DNA from: Bacteroidetes bacterium UBA2234
GTDB taxonomy: Bacteria; Bacteroidota; Bacteroidia; NS11-12g; UBA955
DNA length: 10,730 nucleotides
Direction of reading: 5' to 3'
Assembly: GCA_002347985.1 (NCBI GenBank)
Contig: DDYM01000003.1
Coordinates: forward strand, 11,272 to 22,001
Under the pieces are notes generated by a model. It made no database searches. It was not told the DNA's origin and worked only from the letters and a program-made list of their open reading frames with translations. Both the position numbers and the translations under genes were made by a program. Numbering within the stretch: position 1 is the stretch's first letter; the number at the start of each line of letters is the position of its first letter. Positions 1-6,346 of the stretch are shown here, piece after piece.

Positions 1-833
1 AACTGAACGCGATTCTGACGGTTGTCGATGGCCTCATTTACCTTAGGGAAATACAATACCCCTGTTAGGTTAAAAGGATAATCCGTATTGATGTGGATGT
101 TGAACAAAGGAGCTTCTTGGGCTGGATACAATTCTTCGAAGAATTTCTTGTAATCCTCGGCTTCTAATTCGGCCGGCTTTTTGGTCCAAATCGGTTGTGT
201 GTTGTTGATGTCTTCTCCATCAAAAGTGATTGGAATGGGGAGGAAACGACAGTATTTGCGGAGTAATTCACGCAATTTCCACTTGGATAAATAGGTTTCC
301 GCGTCTTCGTCGGTTAGATGCAAAATCACATCTGTTCCGCGCTTTTTACGCTTGCCTTTTCCGATGTTGTAACTGGTAGCACCGTCGCAATCCCAATGCA
401 CTGCTTGGGCGCCTTTTTGGTAAGATTTTGTTTCAATGGTTACTGATTTAGAAACCATGAATGCGGAATAGAATCCCAAGCCGAAATGACCAATCATCTG
501 GTCTGGGTCTTTGTCTTTCCATTGCTCAGCAAATTCGCGGGCACCAGAAAAAGCCAATTGCGTGATGTATTTTTCCACCTCGTCCTCGGTCATTCCAATT
601 CCTGAATCTGAAATGGTAAGGGTTTTGGCTTTTTCATCGAAACTGATTTCCACTTTGCAGTTGTCGATCGGGTCCTCAAATTCTCCCACGCGGGAAAGGG
701 TACTCAATTTTTTGGTGGCATCTACAGCGTTGCTCACCAATTCACGAAGAAAAATTTCCTGGTCAGTGTACAGGAATTTTTTGATAATCGGGAAGATGTT
801 CTCTGATTGAACTGAAATTTGTCCTGTTCTCAT
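1..833 (-). CDS. htpG: Molecular chaperone HtpG (Hsp90 family), N-terminal part, truncated by the window edge
   Basis: ATP-dependent cytosolic chaperone of the Hsp90/GHKL ATPase family. The visible 277 codons cover the N-terminal ATPase domain and the start of the middle domain; family members are usually a little over 600 residues, so more than half lies beyond position 1. Seen in the translation: the helix FLRELVSNAVDA (residues 28-39) with the Mg/ATP-coordinating Asn35; the nucleotide-binding loop DSGIGMTEDE (Asp76, Gly78, Gly80); and the lid motif IGHFGLGFYSAF (Gly115, Gly118, Gly120). The middle-domain segment FNIHINTDYPFNLTGVLYFP lies near the edge. The start at 833 (MRTGQISVQSEN) matches the usual HtpG N-terminus. 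No frame break is seen. No TAnnTTTG box or CIRCE-type repeat is visible upstream, so the promoter is unidentified. Transcribed away from the toxin-antitoxin unit. Confidence 0.97.
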   Translation of the reverse strand, partial: MRTGQISVQSENIFPIIKKFLYTDQEIFLRELVSNAVDATKKLSTLSRVGEFEDPIDNCKVEISFDEKAKTLTISDSGIGMTEDEVEKYITQLAFSGAREFAEQWKDKDPDQMIGHFGLGFYSAFMVSKSVTIETKSYQKGAQAVHWDCDGATSYNIGKGKRKKRGTDVILHLTDEDAETYLSKWKLRELLRKYCRFLPIPITFDGEDINNTQPIWTKKPAELEAEDYKKFFEELYPAQEAPLFNIHINTDYPFNLTGVLYFPKVNEAIDNRQNRVQ

Positions 834-1080
834 GCCGACTGATTGTCAATCTGCGTACCAATTCAACCGAACTGAAATTTTGTCATACTGTAGCGAATAA
901 GCGAAGGGTTTTCTTTGTGAATCAATTACTTTTTGACAGAAATTGGCAAAAATTCAGAAAGGTTTTTAACCATTTAGATTCTTCGCAAAGGTGTTTGGTA
1001 TGGGTGTTTTCGCTGTTGACATTTGCTGTATGATTTTGAACAAGTGGATATACGTAGATAAATTTAATAAATTTGTACGT
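834..1080. other. Divergent intergenic region between htpG and the antitoxin gene
   Basis: 247 bp with no convincing gene. It must hold the htpG promoter (minus strand) and holds the antitoxin promoter and operator at its right end. A 12-base direct repeat (gaactgaaattt) occurs at 809-820, just inside htpG, and at 869-880 upstream of it. The remainder is AT-rich with no other clear structure. Small open frames crossing it on either strand lack family resemblance. Confidence 0.6.
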
Positions 1081-1082
1081 AT
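1050..1082. promoter_or_regulatory. Nested inverted repeat, candidate autoregulatory operator of the toxin-antitoxin pair
   Basis: Two perfect 7-bp inverted repeats are nested. The outer arms are ATACGTA (1050-1056) and TACGTAT (1076-1082). The inner arms are AAATTTA (1060-1066) and TAAATTT (1068-1074). Together 28 of 33 bases lie in paired arms; the inner and outer centres differ by one base. The element covers the -7 promoter box and the first two bases of the antitoxin ATG, so anything bound here would block transcription. Ribbon-helix-helix antitoxins usually bind such palindromes over their own promoter. The structure is seen directly; the operator role is inferred. Confidence 0.6.
1068..1075 (+). 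promoter_or_regulatory. Bacteroidota -7 promoter element (TAAATTTG) of the antitoxin-toxin operon
   Basis: A perfect match to TAnnTTTG. Its last base lies 6 bases before the ATG at 1081, so the transcript would begin at or next to the start codon. No TTG lies at the ideal -33 distance (the nearest, at 1036-1038, is 29 bp upstream), so the -33 half is weak. The box lies inside the inverted repeat at 1050-1082. Confidence 0.6.
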
Positions 1083-1353
1083 GAAAAAGAAGCTGACTTT
1101 GTTGGTAGACAGTGTTTTGGTAGATCGGATGAAGGAACATGCCGCTTCGCGAGAGCTTTCAATATCTGCAATGGTTGAGCAATTTTTTGCTCAGCAGCTG
1201 TCTCACAAACCCTTAATAACCGGTCCGAATAACGCTATGGAAGACGATACCTTTATTGAGAAATTTGGTGGCATTGCATCGAGTTTGGGCTCGCTCAGCG
1301 ATGCGGAAATTCAGGAAATGGTTTTTATGGAGCGGATAAATAAGCATTCGTAA
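1081..1353 (+). CDS. Putative antitoxin, DUF6364-like ribbon-helix-helix protein
   Basis: A 90-residue protein, probably the DNA-binding antitoxin of the following PIN toxin. The N-terminus KKKLTLLVDSVLVDRMKEHA followed by ASRELSISAMVEQFF has the pattern of a ribbon-helix-helix fold: a short beta strand (about 3-9), helix A (11-22), a turn, then helix B beginning SISAMVEQ (27-38). Residues 50-90 are acidic and variable, as expected for a toxin-neutralising tail. The pattern resembles the DUF6364 family often found beside PIN toxins in Bacteroidota. An upstream GTG at 991 would add 30 residues unlike the family; ATG 1081 is preferred because the fold begins there and a -7 box lies directly upstream. 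It ends 11 bp before the toxin start, so the two are surely co-transcribed. Assignment to DUF6364 is from memory of the pattern. Confidence 0.8.
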   Translation: MKKKLTLLVDSVLVDRMKEHAASRELSISAMVEQFFAQQLSHKPLITGPNNAMEDDTFIEKFGGIASSLGSLSDAEIQEMVFMERINKHS

Positions 1354-1364
1354 TTTTCAGTGAG

Positions 1365-1781
1365 ATGGCTATTTTGATCGACACCAATGTACTGCTTGAT
1401 TTTTTTCTTAAACGCACTGACTTTTATGGTGATGCCAAGGAAATTGTTCGTTTGGCAAGGAAGGGTGAATATGAATTTAAGGTAACACCCATTACTTTGG
1501 GTACTGCGTATTATTTGGTAAGAAAGCAATTTCCTCATGCGGAAGCGATGACATTGTTACAGGAGTTTAGTGCTGTTTTCCCTTGTGTAAACGCGTCTAA
1601 CTGGGCATGTCATGACGCGTTATTTATGGGTTTAGGCGACTTCGAAGATGCGATGCAGGTGGCTATGGCCAAATCAACTTGTGAGATGATTATTACTCGG
1701 AATGTGGCTGACTTTAAGCATTCAGGAATGCTTGTGATTTCGCCGAAAGATTTTTTGCGCATGCAAACCCAAAACGATTGA
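1365..1781 (+). CDS. PIN-domain toxin (VapC-like ribonuclease)
   Basis: A 138-residue single PIN domain, the usual size for a VapC-type toxin. These are Mg-dependent endoribonucleases that stop translation by cutting tRNA, rRNA or mRNA. Visible motifs: the N-terminal strand with the first acidic ligand, ILIDTNVLLDFFLKR (Asp6, Asp12); the central acidic motif GDFEDAMQVAMA (Asp92, Asp95); and the C-terminal IITRNVADF (Asn113, Asp116). The second-strand region reads TPITLGTAYYLVRK, lacking the Glu seen in many VapC proteins; as far as I recall, the related Bacteroidota PIN subgroup also lacks it, so it need not mean inactivity. The gene follows the antitoxin by 11 bp and is intact. The RNA target cannot be inferred from sequence. 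Confidence 0.87.
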   Translation: MAILIDTNVLLDFFLKRTDFYGDAKEIVRLARKGEYEFKVTPITLGTAYYLVRKQFPHAEAMTLLQEFSAVFPCVNASNWACHDALFMGLGDFEDAMQVAMAKSTCEMIITRNVADFKHSGMLVISPKDFLRMQTQND

Positions 1782-1796
1782 TTTTTGCATTGCAGT

Positions 1797-2291
1797 ATGG
1801 ATCATGAAGGCAAAGGATATCGAAAAACGCTTACTCCATCTCAGGCGAAGCCGAAGATAGAGAAGTTTTGTGCTTACCAAGAGCGGAGCCATCAACAGGT
1901 AAAACGGAAGCTACAGGGTTATGGCTTAAGTGGGATGGATGCTGATTTATTGTTGTTGGAAATGATGCAAGCCAACTTCCTCAATGAGGAGCGCTTTGCA
2001 ATGGCTTATGCGCGGGGTAAATTCAAAATTAAGGGTTGGGGAAAGGTAAAGATTAAGCAAGGTTTGAAGCGTGAAGGAGTGGGAGAAAAGTTGATTCAAC
2101 AGGCGTTGGCCTCCCTTGGGATGGATGATTATTTGGAGACCTTACATACGCTCGCGAAGAAAAAATGGCCTTTGATCAAAGGCGCATCGCACATAGAAAA
2201 AGTGTTTAAATTAAAGCGCTATTTGGTGGGAAAAGGCTACGATTTTGAAGCAATCGATCGTGCGATTGAGGGGGTGTTGGGTAAAGATTAG
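1797..2291 (+). CDS. recX: RecX family regulatory protein
   Basis: A 164-residue all-helical protein of the RecX family, which binds RecA filaments and limits recombination and SOS activity. Signature segments are visible: AYQERSHQQVKRKLQGYGLS near the N-terminus (first three-helix repeat), then FLNEERFAMAYARGKFKIKG and WGKVKIKQGLKREGV (second repeat), with KRYLVGKGYDFEAIDRAI at the C-terminus (third repeat). The ATG at 1797 gives a normal family length; a TTG at 1785 would add only four residues and is less likely. The gene begins 15 bp after the toxin stop and may be read from the toxin-antitoxin promoter. recA is not in the window. Confidence 0.9.
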   Translation: MDHEGKGYRKTLTPSQAKPKIEKFCAYQERSHQQVKRKLQGYGLSGMDADLLLLEMMQANFLNEERFAMAYARGKFKIKGWGKVKIKQGLKREGVGEKLIQQALASLGMDDYLETLHTLAKKKWPLIKGASHIEKVFKLKRYLVGKGYDFEAIDRAIEGVLGKD

Positions 2292-2299
2292 GTATCAAA

Positions 2300-2431
2300 A
2301 TGGGGCGTGAGGAACATTCATACGGTAGTGAAGCCATTGAATGGGATGCCTTGTATTCTGATTTTGGTTGCCCAGTACTACTTGAAATGCGACATGGGCA
2401 TGTTGAGCCATTCCAACGCGGAGGAACCTAG
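2300..2431 (+). CDS. Possible small ORF (43 aa) downstream of recX, uncertain
   Basis: An open frame from an ATG 8 bp after the recX stop, beginning MGREEHSYGSEAIEWDALYS and ending at a TAG inside the opposing ACMSD gene (the last 54 bases overlap). The composition is protein-like and acidic, but no family is recognised. It could be a small gene, the relic of a gene cut short at the convergent junction, or chance. Confidence 0.2.
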   Translation: MGREEHSYGSEAIEWDALYSDFGCPVLLEMRHGHVEPFQRGGT

Positions 2432-3403
2432 CATCATCGACTTAATGTCGTCCGAATAGTTTGATAATTTGATAAGTTCACCGGGATTGTCTTCGCCCAG
2501 TGGGAATGGGTAATCCGTGCCTAAAGTGATTCTATTTGGACCTACCAGATCAACAACAACCTCTAGCATTTTGGGGTCGTGGACTAAGCTATCAAGCCAG
2601 AATTGACCCAAATATTTTTTTGGATTATGGATGTTGTCAACGGCCACTAGATCGGGGCGTGCTTGCCAACCGTGTTCAATTCTACCGATGGTTGCAGGAA
2701 ATGCGCCTCCGCCGTGGGCAAAAGCCACGCGCAAGCGGGGCAATCGTTCAAAAATTCCTCCGAAAATCATCGAACAAATGGCCAATGATGTTTCCATTGG
2801 CATACCAACGAGCCAAGGCAACCAATAATGCTGCATTTTTTTGTTTGCCGAGTACCACCATGGATGAACAAACAAGGCCATATCCAATTCTTGCATCGCC
2901 TCAAAAATGGGGAATAAGGACGGGTCGTTTAGGTTCATGTGGTTTACATGCGAGCCAATTTGAACGCCTTTAAGTCCAATTTCTTTACATCTTCGTAATT
3001 CTTGGATGGCCAAATCGGTATGTTGCATGGGGATGGTACCGAGACCAACGAAACGGGTTGGGTATCGATGACAAACATCGGCGATATGATCGTTTAGATA
3101 CTTAGAAATTTCTAGACAGTCTTTGGGTTCTGCCCAATAGCTAAACATCACAGGTATTGTGCTAATTACTTGAACATCAACATGATGATGTCCGCATTCT
3201 TTGAGTCTTTGTTCGGGATCCCAGCAATTGCTTTCGATTTCTCGGAAGAAGGCATCGTCCATCATCATACGGGCACAACAGGGTTTGTGGTGTTCGAGTT
3301 GTACAAATTCGCCGTAACCAAATTTCTCTTTCCAACGGGGGAGGTTTTCGGGGATGATATGAGTATGGATGTCGACCGTGAAAAAATTCTGCGAGGAAAG
3401 CAT
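2378..3403 (-). CDS. ACMSD: alpha-amino-beta-carboxymuconate-epsilon-semialdehyde decarboxylase
   Basis: A 341-residue amidohydrolase-superfamily decarboxylase. It converts ACMS, made from 3-hydroxyanthranilate in the kynurenine branch of tryptophan breakdown, to aminomuconate semialdehyde, steering carbon away from quinolinate and NAD. The sequence follows the known ACMSD pattern throughout: metal ligands in DIHTHIIPE (His13, His15), LFVHPWW (His180) and LGTDYPFPLG (Asp297); catalytic-base motif FAHGGGAFP (His230); FREIESNCWDPE, where Arg54 aligns with the substrate-binding Arg of human ACMSD; plus STIPVMFSYWAEP and YWLPWLVGMPMETSLAICSM. Length equals the family norm of about 335-340. The start is taken at 3403, not an ATG five codons upstream at 3418, because the -7 box TACTTTTG overlaps the latter. 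No other kynurenine genes are nearby. Divergent from an amino acid permease. Confidence 0.94.
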   Translation of the reverse strand: MLSSQNFFTVDIHTHIIPENLPRWKEKFGYGEFVQLEHHKPCCARMMMDDAFFREIESNCWDPEQRLKECGHHHVDVQVISTIPVMFSYWAEPKDCLEISKYLNDHIADVCHRYPTRFVGLGTIPMQHTDLAIQELRRCKEIGLKGVQIGSHVNHMNLNDPSLFPIFEAMQELDMALFVHPWWYSANKKMQHYWLPWLVGMPMETSLAICSMIFGGIFERLPRLRVAFAHGGGAFPATIGRIEHGWQARPDLVAVDNIHNPKKYLGQFWLDSLVHDPKMLEVVVDLVGPNRITLGTDYPFPLGEDNPGELIKLSNYSDDIKSMMLGSSALEWLNMPMSHFK

Positions 3404-3407
3404 GCAA

Positions 3408-3415
3408 CAAAAGTA
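3408..3415 (-). promoter_or_regulatory. -7 promoter element (TACTTTTG) of the ACMSD gene
   Basis: A perfect TAnnTTTG on the minus strand, ending 5 bases before the ATG at 3403, which predicts a leaderless or nearly leaderless transcript. No clear TTG is present at the -33 distance. It supports start 3403 over 3418. Confidence 0.55.
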
Positions 3416-3485
3416 CACAGATTCCGCGAAATGCTATTTTCATCCGTAATTTCGCTGCTTTAGGGGGTTATTAATTCGCAATTAC

Positions 3486-4862
3486 ATGAAAAGAAACGTT
3501 GATTTATTTGGGGCTATGAGCATCGTGGTTGCCAATATGATTGGTACAGGTGTATTCACGAGCTTGGGGTTTCAATTGTTTGATATTCAATCAGGTTTTG
3601 GGATTGTGATGATTTGGTTGGTGGGTGGTTTATTGGCATTGTGTGGCGCATTTTGTTACGCTGAGTTGGCCACGCGTTTGCCAGAGGACGGTGGTGAATT
3701 TTATTTTTTATCCAAGATTTTTCATCCGGCATTGGGTTTTGTGGCGGGTTTTGTGAGCTCTACGGTGGGGTTTGCTGCGCCAATCGCTGGAGCTGCCATC
3801 GCCTTGGGTGCGTATGTACATGGAGTTTGGCCAGGGGTAAATGAAATGGCGTTGGCGGTTGTGGTCATCGTTGTGATCAGTGCCATTCATTGGTGGAATG
3901 CTCGATTGGGTTTGGATTTTCAGAAGGGTTCTACGGTGCTTAAGGTTTCAATGATTTTGTTGTTCATAGGTGCGGGGTTTGCGTTGGGAACTCAGCCAGT
4001 GGATTTTTTGCCCAGTGCCCAGGGTTTCCGTGAAATCTTTGGATCTGCTTTTTCGGGGATAGGTAGCGCAGGGTCTGTGGCGGTGGAACCGGGTAATTCG
4101 GGTGGAGGCTTTTTGGGATTGGGTACGCTCATTACTCCCGCTTTTGCTACCAGTTTGATTTGGGTGAGTTTTGCTTACAGCGGTTGGAATGCAAGTACTT
4201 ATATCGCTGGGTCCATAGAGAATCCCAATCGCAATTTGTCGCGCAGCATTTTAATGGGAACTCTCGTGGTAACGGCCCTTTACGTGCTCCTGAATATGGT
4301 TCTTATGAAGTCGACCGCAGTTGCCAATTTGGTGGGTGTTAAAGAAGTTGGATTGGTTGCGGCGGAAGCCATTTTGGGGACAAAAATCGGTCAGTTGATG
4401 GGCGGAATTATCAGTCTTTTATTGGTATCCACCATTAGTTCGATGGTTTTCACGGGGCCTCGGGTATTGGCCAAAATGTTTGAGAACATATCTAGCATGA
4501 GTTTCATTTCTAAGCGAGAGTCTGACGGCAATCCGCGAATCGCGATTGTGGTTCAATTGGGGGTATCGCTGATTTTGTTGTTTGCGATGGATTTTCCCCA
4601 ACTCATTTATTATATTGCTTTTACGCTGAGTTTGTTTACGATGCTCACCGTTTTGGGCATGATGATTCTGCGCTTCCGTGAGGGCAAACCCAAAGGGTAC
4701 AGCGCTTGGGGTTATCCTGTCACGCCGATTTTATTTTTGGTTACAACAGGCGCCGTGGCGATTTTCTTTGTGCAAGATAAGCCCACGGAGAGTTTGTATG
4801 GATTGTCTACTGCGGCAGTGGGATTTGTATTTTACCTATTCAGCAGTCGAAAGGAAAAATGA
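3486..4862 (+). CDS. APC-family amino acid permease
   Basis: A 458-residue inner-membrane transporter with about 12 hydrophobic segments, the normal size for the amino acid-polyamine-organocation superfamily. Family marks: the unwound TM1 motif MIGTGVFTSLG (Gly20, Gly22), which binds the substrate amino and carboxyl groups; RLPEDGGEFYFL (64-75) after TM2; and the TM6 motif SFAYSGWNASTYIAGSIENP (228-247) followed by NRNLSRSI. The substrate cannot be fixed; neutral amino acids are plausible. Odd feature: residues about 187-213, between TM5 and TM6, form a Gly/Ser-rich stretch that looks like a flexible insertion. The ATG at 3486 is the only sensible start. Divergent from ACMSD across 82 bp, so possibly co-regulated with it; ends convergent with the MFS gene. 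Confidence 0.92.
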   Translation: MKRNVDLFGAMSIVVANMIGTGVFTSLGFQLFDIQSGFGIVMIWLVGGLLALCGAFCYAELATRLPEDGGEFYFLSKIFHPALGFVAGFVSSTVGFAAPIAGAAIALGAYVHGVWPGVNEMALAVVVIVVISAIHWWNARLGLDFQKGSTVLKVSMILLFIGAGFALGTQPVDFLPSAQGFREIFGSAFSGIGSAGSVAVEPGNSGGGFLGLGTLITPAFATSLIWVSFAYSGWNASTYIAGSIENPNRNLSRSILMGTLVVTALYVLLNMVLMKSTAVANLVGVKEVGLVAAEAILGTKIGQLMGGIISLLLVSTISSMVFTGPRVLAKMFENISSMSFISKRESDGNPRIAIVVQLGVSLILLFAMDFPQLIYYIAFTLSLFTMLTVLGMMILRFREGKPKGYSAWGYPVTPILFLVTTGAVAIFFVQDKPTESLYGLSTAAVGFVFYLFSSRKEK

Positions 4863-4951
4863 GCCGCTCCACGCTCGATCATTACAACCTTCTTGTTTCG
4901 AACCACCGTGAAAACGGAATAGAAATTATCCTTGTTGCTTTGGCAGCATGA
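4859..4951 (+). CDS. Possible 30-aa ORF overlapping the permease stop (ATGA), uncertain
   Basis: An ATG overlaps the permease stop codon in an ATGA arrangement typical of translational coupling. The frame starts MSRSTLDHYNLLVSNHRENG and stops within the 3' end of the opposing MFS gene (26 bp overlap). No family is recognised. Either a tiny coupled peptide, the start of a gene lost at this junction, or chance. Confidence 0.2.
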   Translation: MSRSTLDHYNLLVSNHRENGIEIILVALAA

Positions 4952-6308
4952 ATGTGCTCAGGGCACCCAAAATCAGCGCAATACCTGCAAGAACCATAGT
5001 GTTGATGATATCTGGACCGAGGAAAGTTTTGTACGCCCAATTGATACCACCCAAGGCAGCAACAATCTGCGGAATCACGATGAACATGTTGAAAATTCCC
5101 ATCGAAATCCCCATTTTCTCTGGTTTAACTGAGCTCGATAAAATGGCGTAGGGCATGGATAAGATACTGCCCCATGAAATACCAATCAGGGCGAATGCCA
5201 AATTAAGAATACCGTCGTTCGTCATGTAAACCATTGAGTCGGGATCGTTATTGGCGATGGGACCATGGGCAGTGGTCATCAATATGAAACCCAATCCGCC
5301 GGCGAACAAGGATAGCATATGGATTAGCCTGCGATTGATTCCGTTTTTTGCGGTAATTAATGTGAGTAGAAGGGCAAATGCCATCGAACTTAAACCATAC
5401 ATTCCCATGGAGCTGCTAACGATATTGGCTGCTTGGTTGTAAAGATGGTTTTTGGCATCAAAATTTGGATCGCCGTGCTGGGGCATTGCGGCGTGATAGA
5501 CATGTTCGGTGAGTGCTGGGGTGGCGAAAGACCACATCGTAAAAAAGGCGAACCAACTGAAGAACTGGACCAAACCCAACTTCCACATGATACTAGGCAT
5601 TTGTGTAAAGTTCTTGCTGATTTCTGCGAGGCCATTAAGAAGACCTCTGCTTTCAGCATTTTCCTTGCGGAAGGCATCTAAGTCGGCGGGTGGCTCTTCG
5701 GTGGTGGTAAAGACCGACCATAAAATTGACGCCATAAATACTGTTGCACCGATGGCGAAGGACCAAATAACGGAGTCGGGAACGTGACCTTCAGGCGCTT
5801 TGTCGGACACCCCCAAATAGCTCATAAACCAGGGCAAATTGGAGGCAACCCAAGTTCCTACGCCGATGATTAGGGTCTGAACAACAAAACCGTAGGAGCG
5901 TTGTGAATCAGGGAGTTTATCAGCCACCAAGGCGCGGAAGGGCTCCATTGAAATGTTAATGGATGCATCCATGATCCAAAGAAATCCTGCGGCCATCCAT
6001 AGTGTGCTTGAATAGGGCACGAATAGCAAAGCCAATGAGCTTAGGATGGCACCCAGAAGGAAATAGGGACGACGTCGGCCAAATTTAGGATGCCAAGTTC
6101 TGTCGCTTAGGTATCCGATGATGGGTTGTACAATTAAACCGGTGAGCGGGGCCGCAATCCATAGCATGGGGATGCTGTCTTCGGTGGCACCTAGGGTTTG
6201 GAAGATGCGCGACATATTTCCACCTTGCAATGCGAAGCCAAATTGGATACCCAAAAAGCCGAAGCTCATGTTCCAAATTTGCCAGAAGGAGAGTTTTTTG
6301 GTGCTCAT
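4926..6308 (-). CDS. MFS sugar transporter, SLC45/maltose-sucrose symporter type
   Basis: A 460-residue major facilitator with about 12 membrane segments, likely a proton-coupled importer of maltose or another small glucoside. The loop between TM2 and TM3 carries the family motif as GYLSDRTWHPKFGRRRPYFL (Asp69, Arg70, Arg78-80), in the GRRRP form typical of SLC45/sucrose-type transporters. MDASINISMEPFRALVADKL in TM4 and the following loop is also typical of this subgroup; a soluble loop (about 203-225) separates the two halves. It lies 38 bp downstream of the alpha-amylase-family gene on the same strand, so the pair is probably one operon; similar MFS genes neighbour amylase and maltose-utilisation genes in other Bacteroidota. 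Substrate choice is inferred from context. Start at 6308 (MSTKKLSFWQIWNMSFGFLG) fits the family. Confidence 0.9.
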   Translation of the reverse strand: MSTKKLSFWQIWNMSFGFLGIQFGFALQGGNMSRIFQTLGATEDSIPMLWIAAPLTGLIVQPIIGYLSDRTWHPKFGRRRPYFLLGAILSSLALLFVPYSSTLWMAAGFLWIMDASINISMEPFRALVADKLPDSQRSYGFVVQTLIIGVGTWVASNLPWFMSYLGVSDKAPEGHVPDSVIWSFAIGATVFMASILWSVFTTTEEPPADLDAFRKENAESRGLLNGLAEISKNFTQMPSIMWKLGLVQFFSWFAFFTMWSFATPALTEHVYHAAMPQHGDPNFDAKNHLYNQAANIVSSSMGMYGLSSMAFALLLTLITAKNGINRRLIHMLSLFAGGLGFILMTTAHGPIANNDPDSMVYMTNDGILNLAFALIGISWGSILSMPYAILSSSVKPEKMGISMGIFNMFIVIPQIVAALGGINWAYKTFLGPDIINTMVLAGIALILGALSTFMLPKQQG

Positions 6309-6346
6309 TTTGCGTGTTTTTTATATTGTTATATTGCAATATGATA

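Noticed and set aside
991..1080. GTG-started 30-residue N-terminal extension of the antitoxin
   Set aside because: The extension crosses the promoter box and operator-like repeat and does not match the antitoxin fold; start 1081 is better.
2536..2973. 145-codon open frame on the plus strand inside ACMSD
   Set aside because: Antisense to a clear ACMSD with all active-site residues; no family likeness.
4906..4917. Small hairpin CCGT-GAAA-ACGG between the convergent permease and MFS genes
   Set aside because: Only four base pairs and no T-tract on either strand; not enough to call a terminator.
6331..6342. 12-bp perfect palindrome ATATTGCAATAT between the amylase and MFS genes
   Set aside because: A palindrome of this length is expected a few times in a window of this size, especially in AT-rich DNA, and it does not extend symmetrically. 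It could still be a regulator site but cannot be supported.
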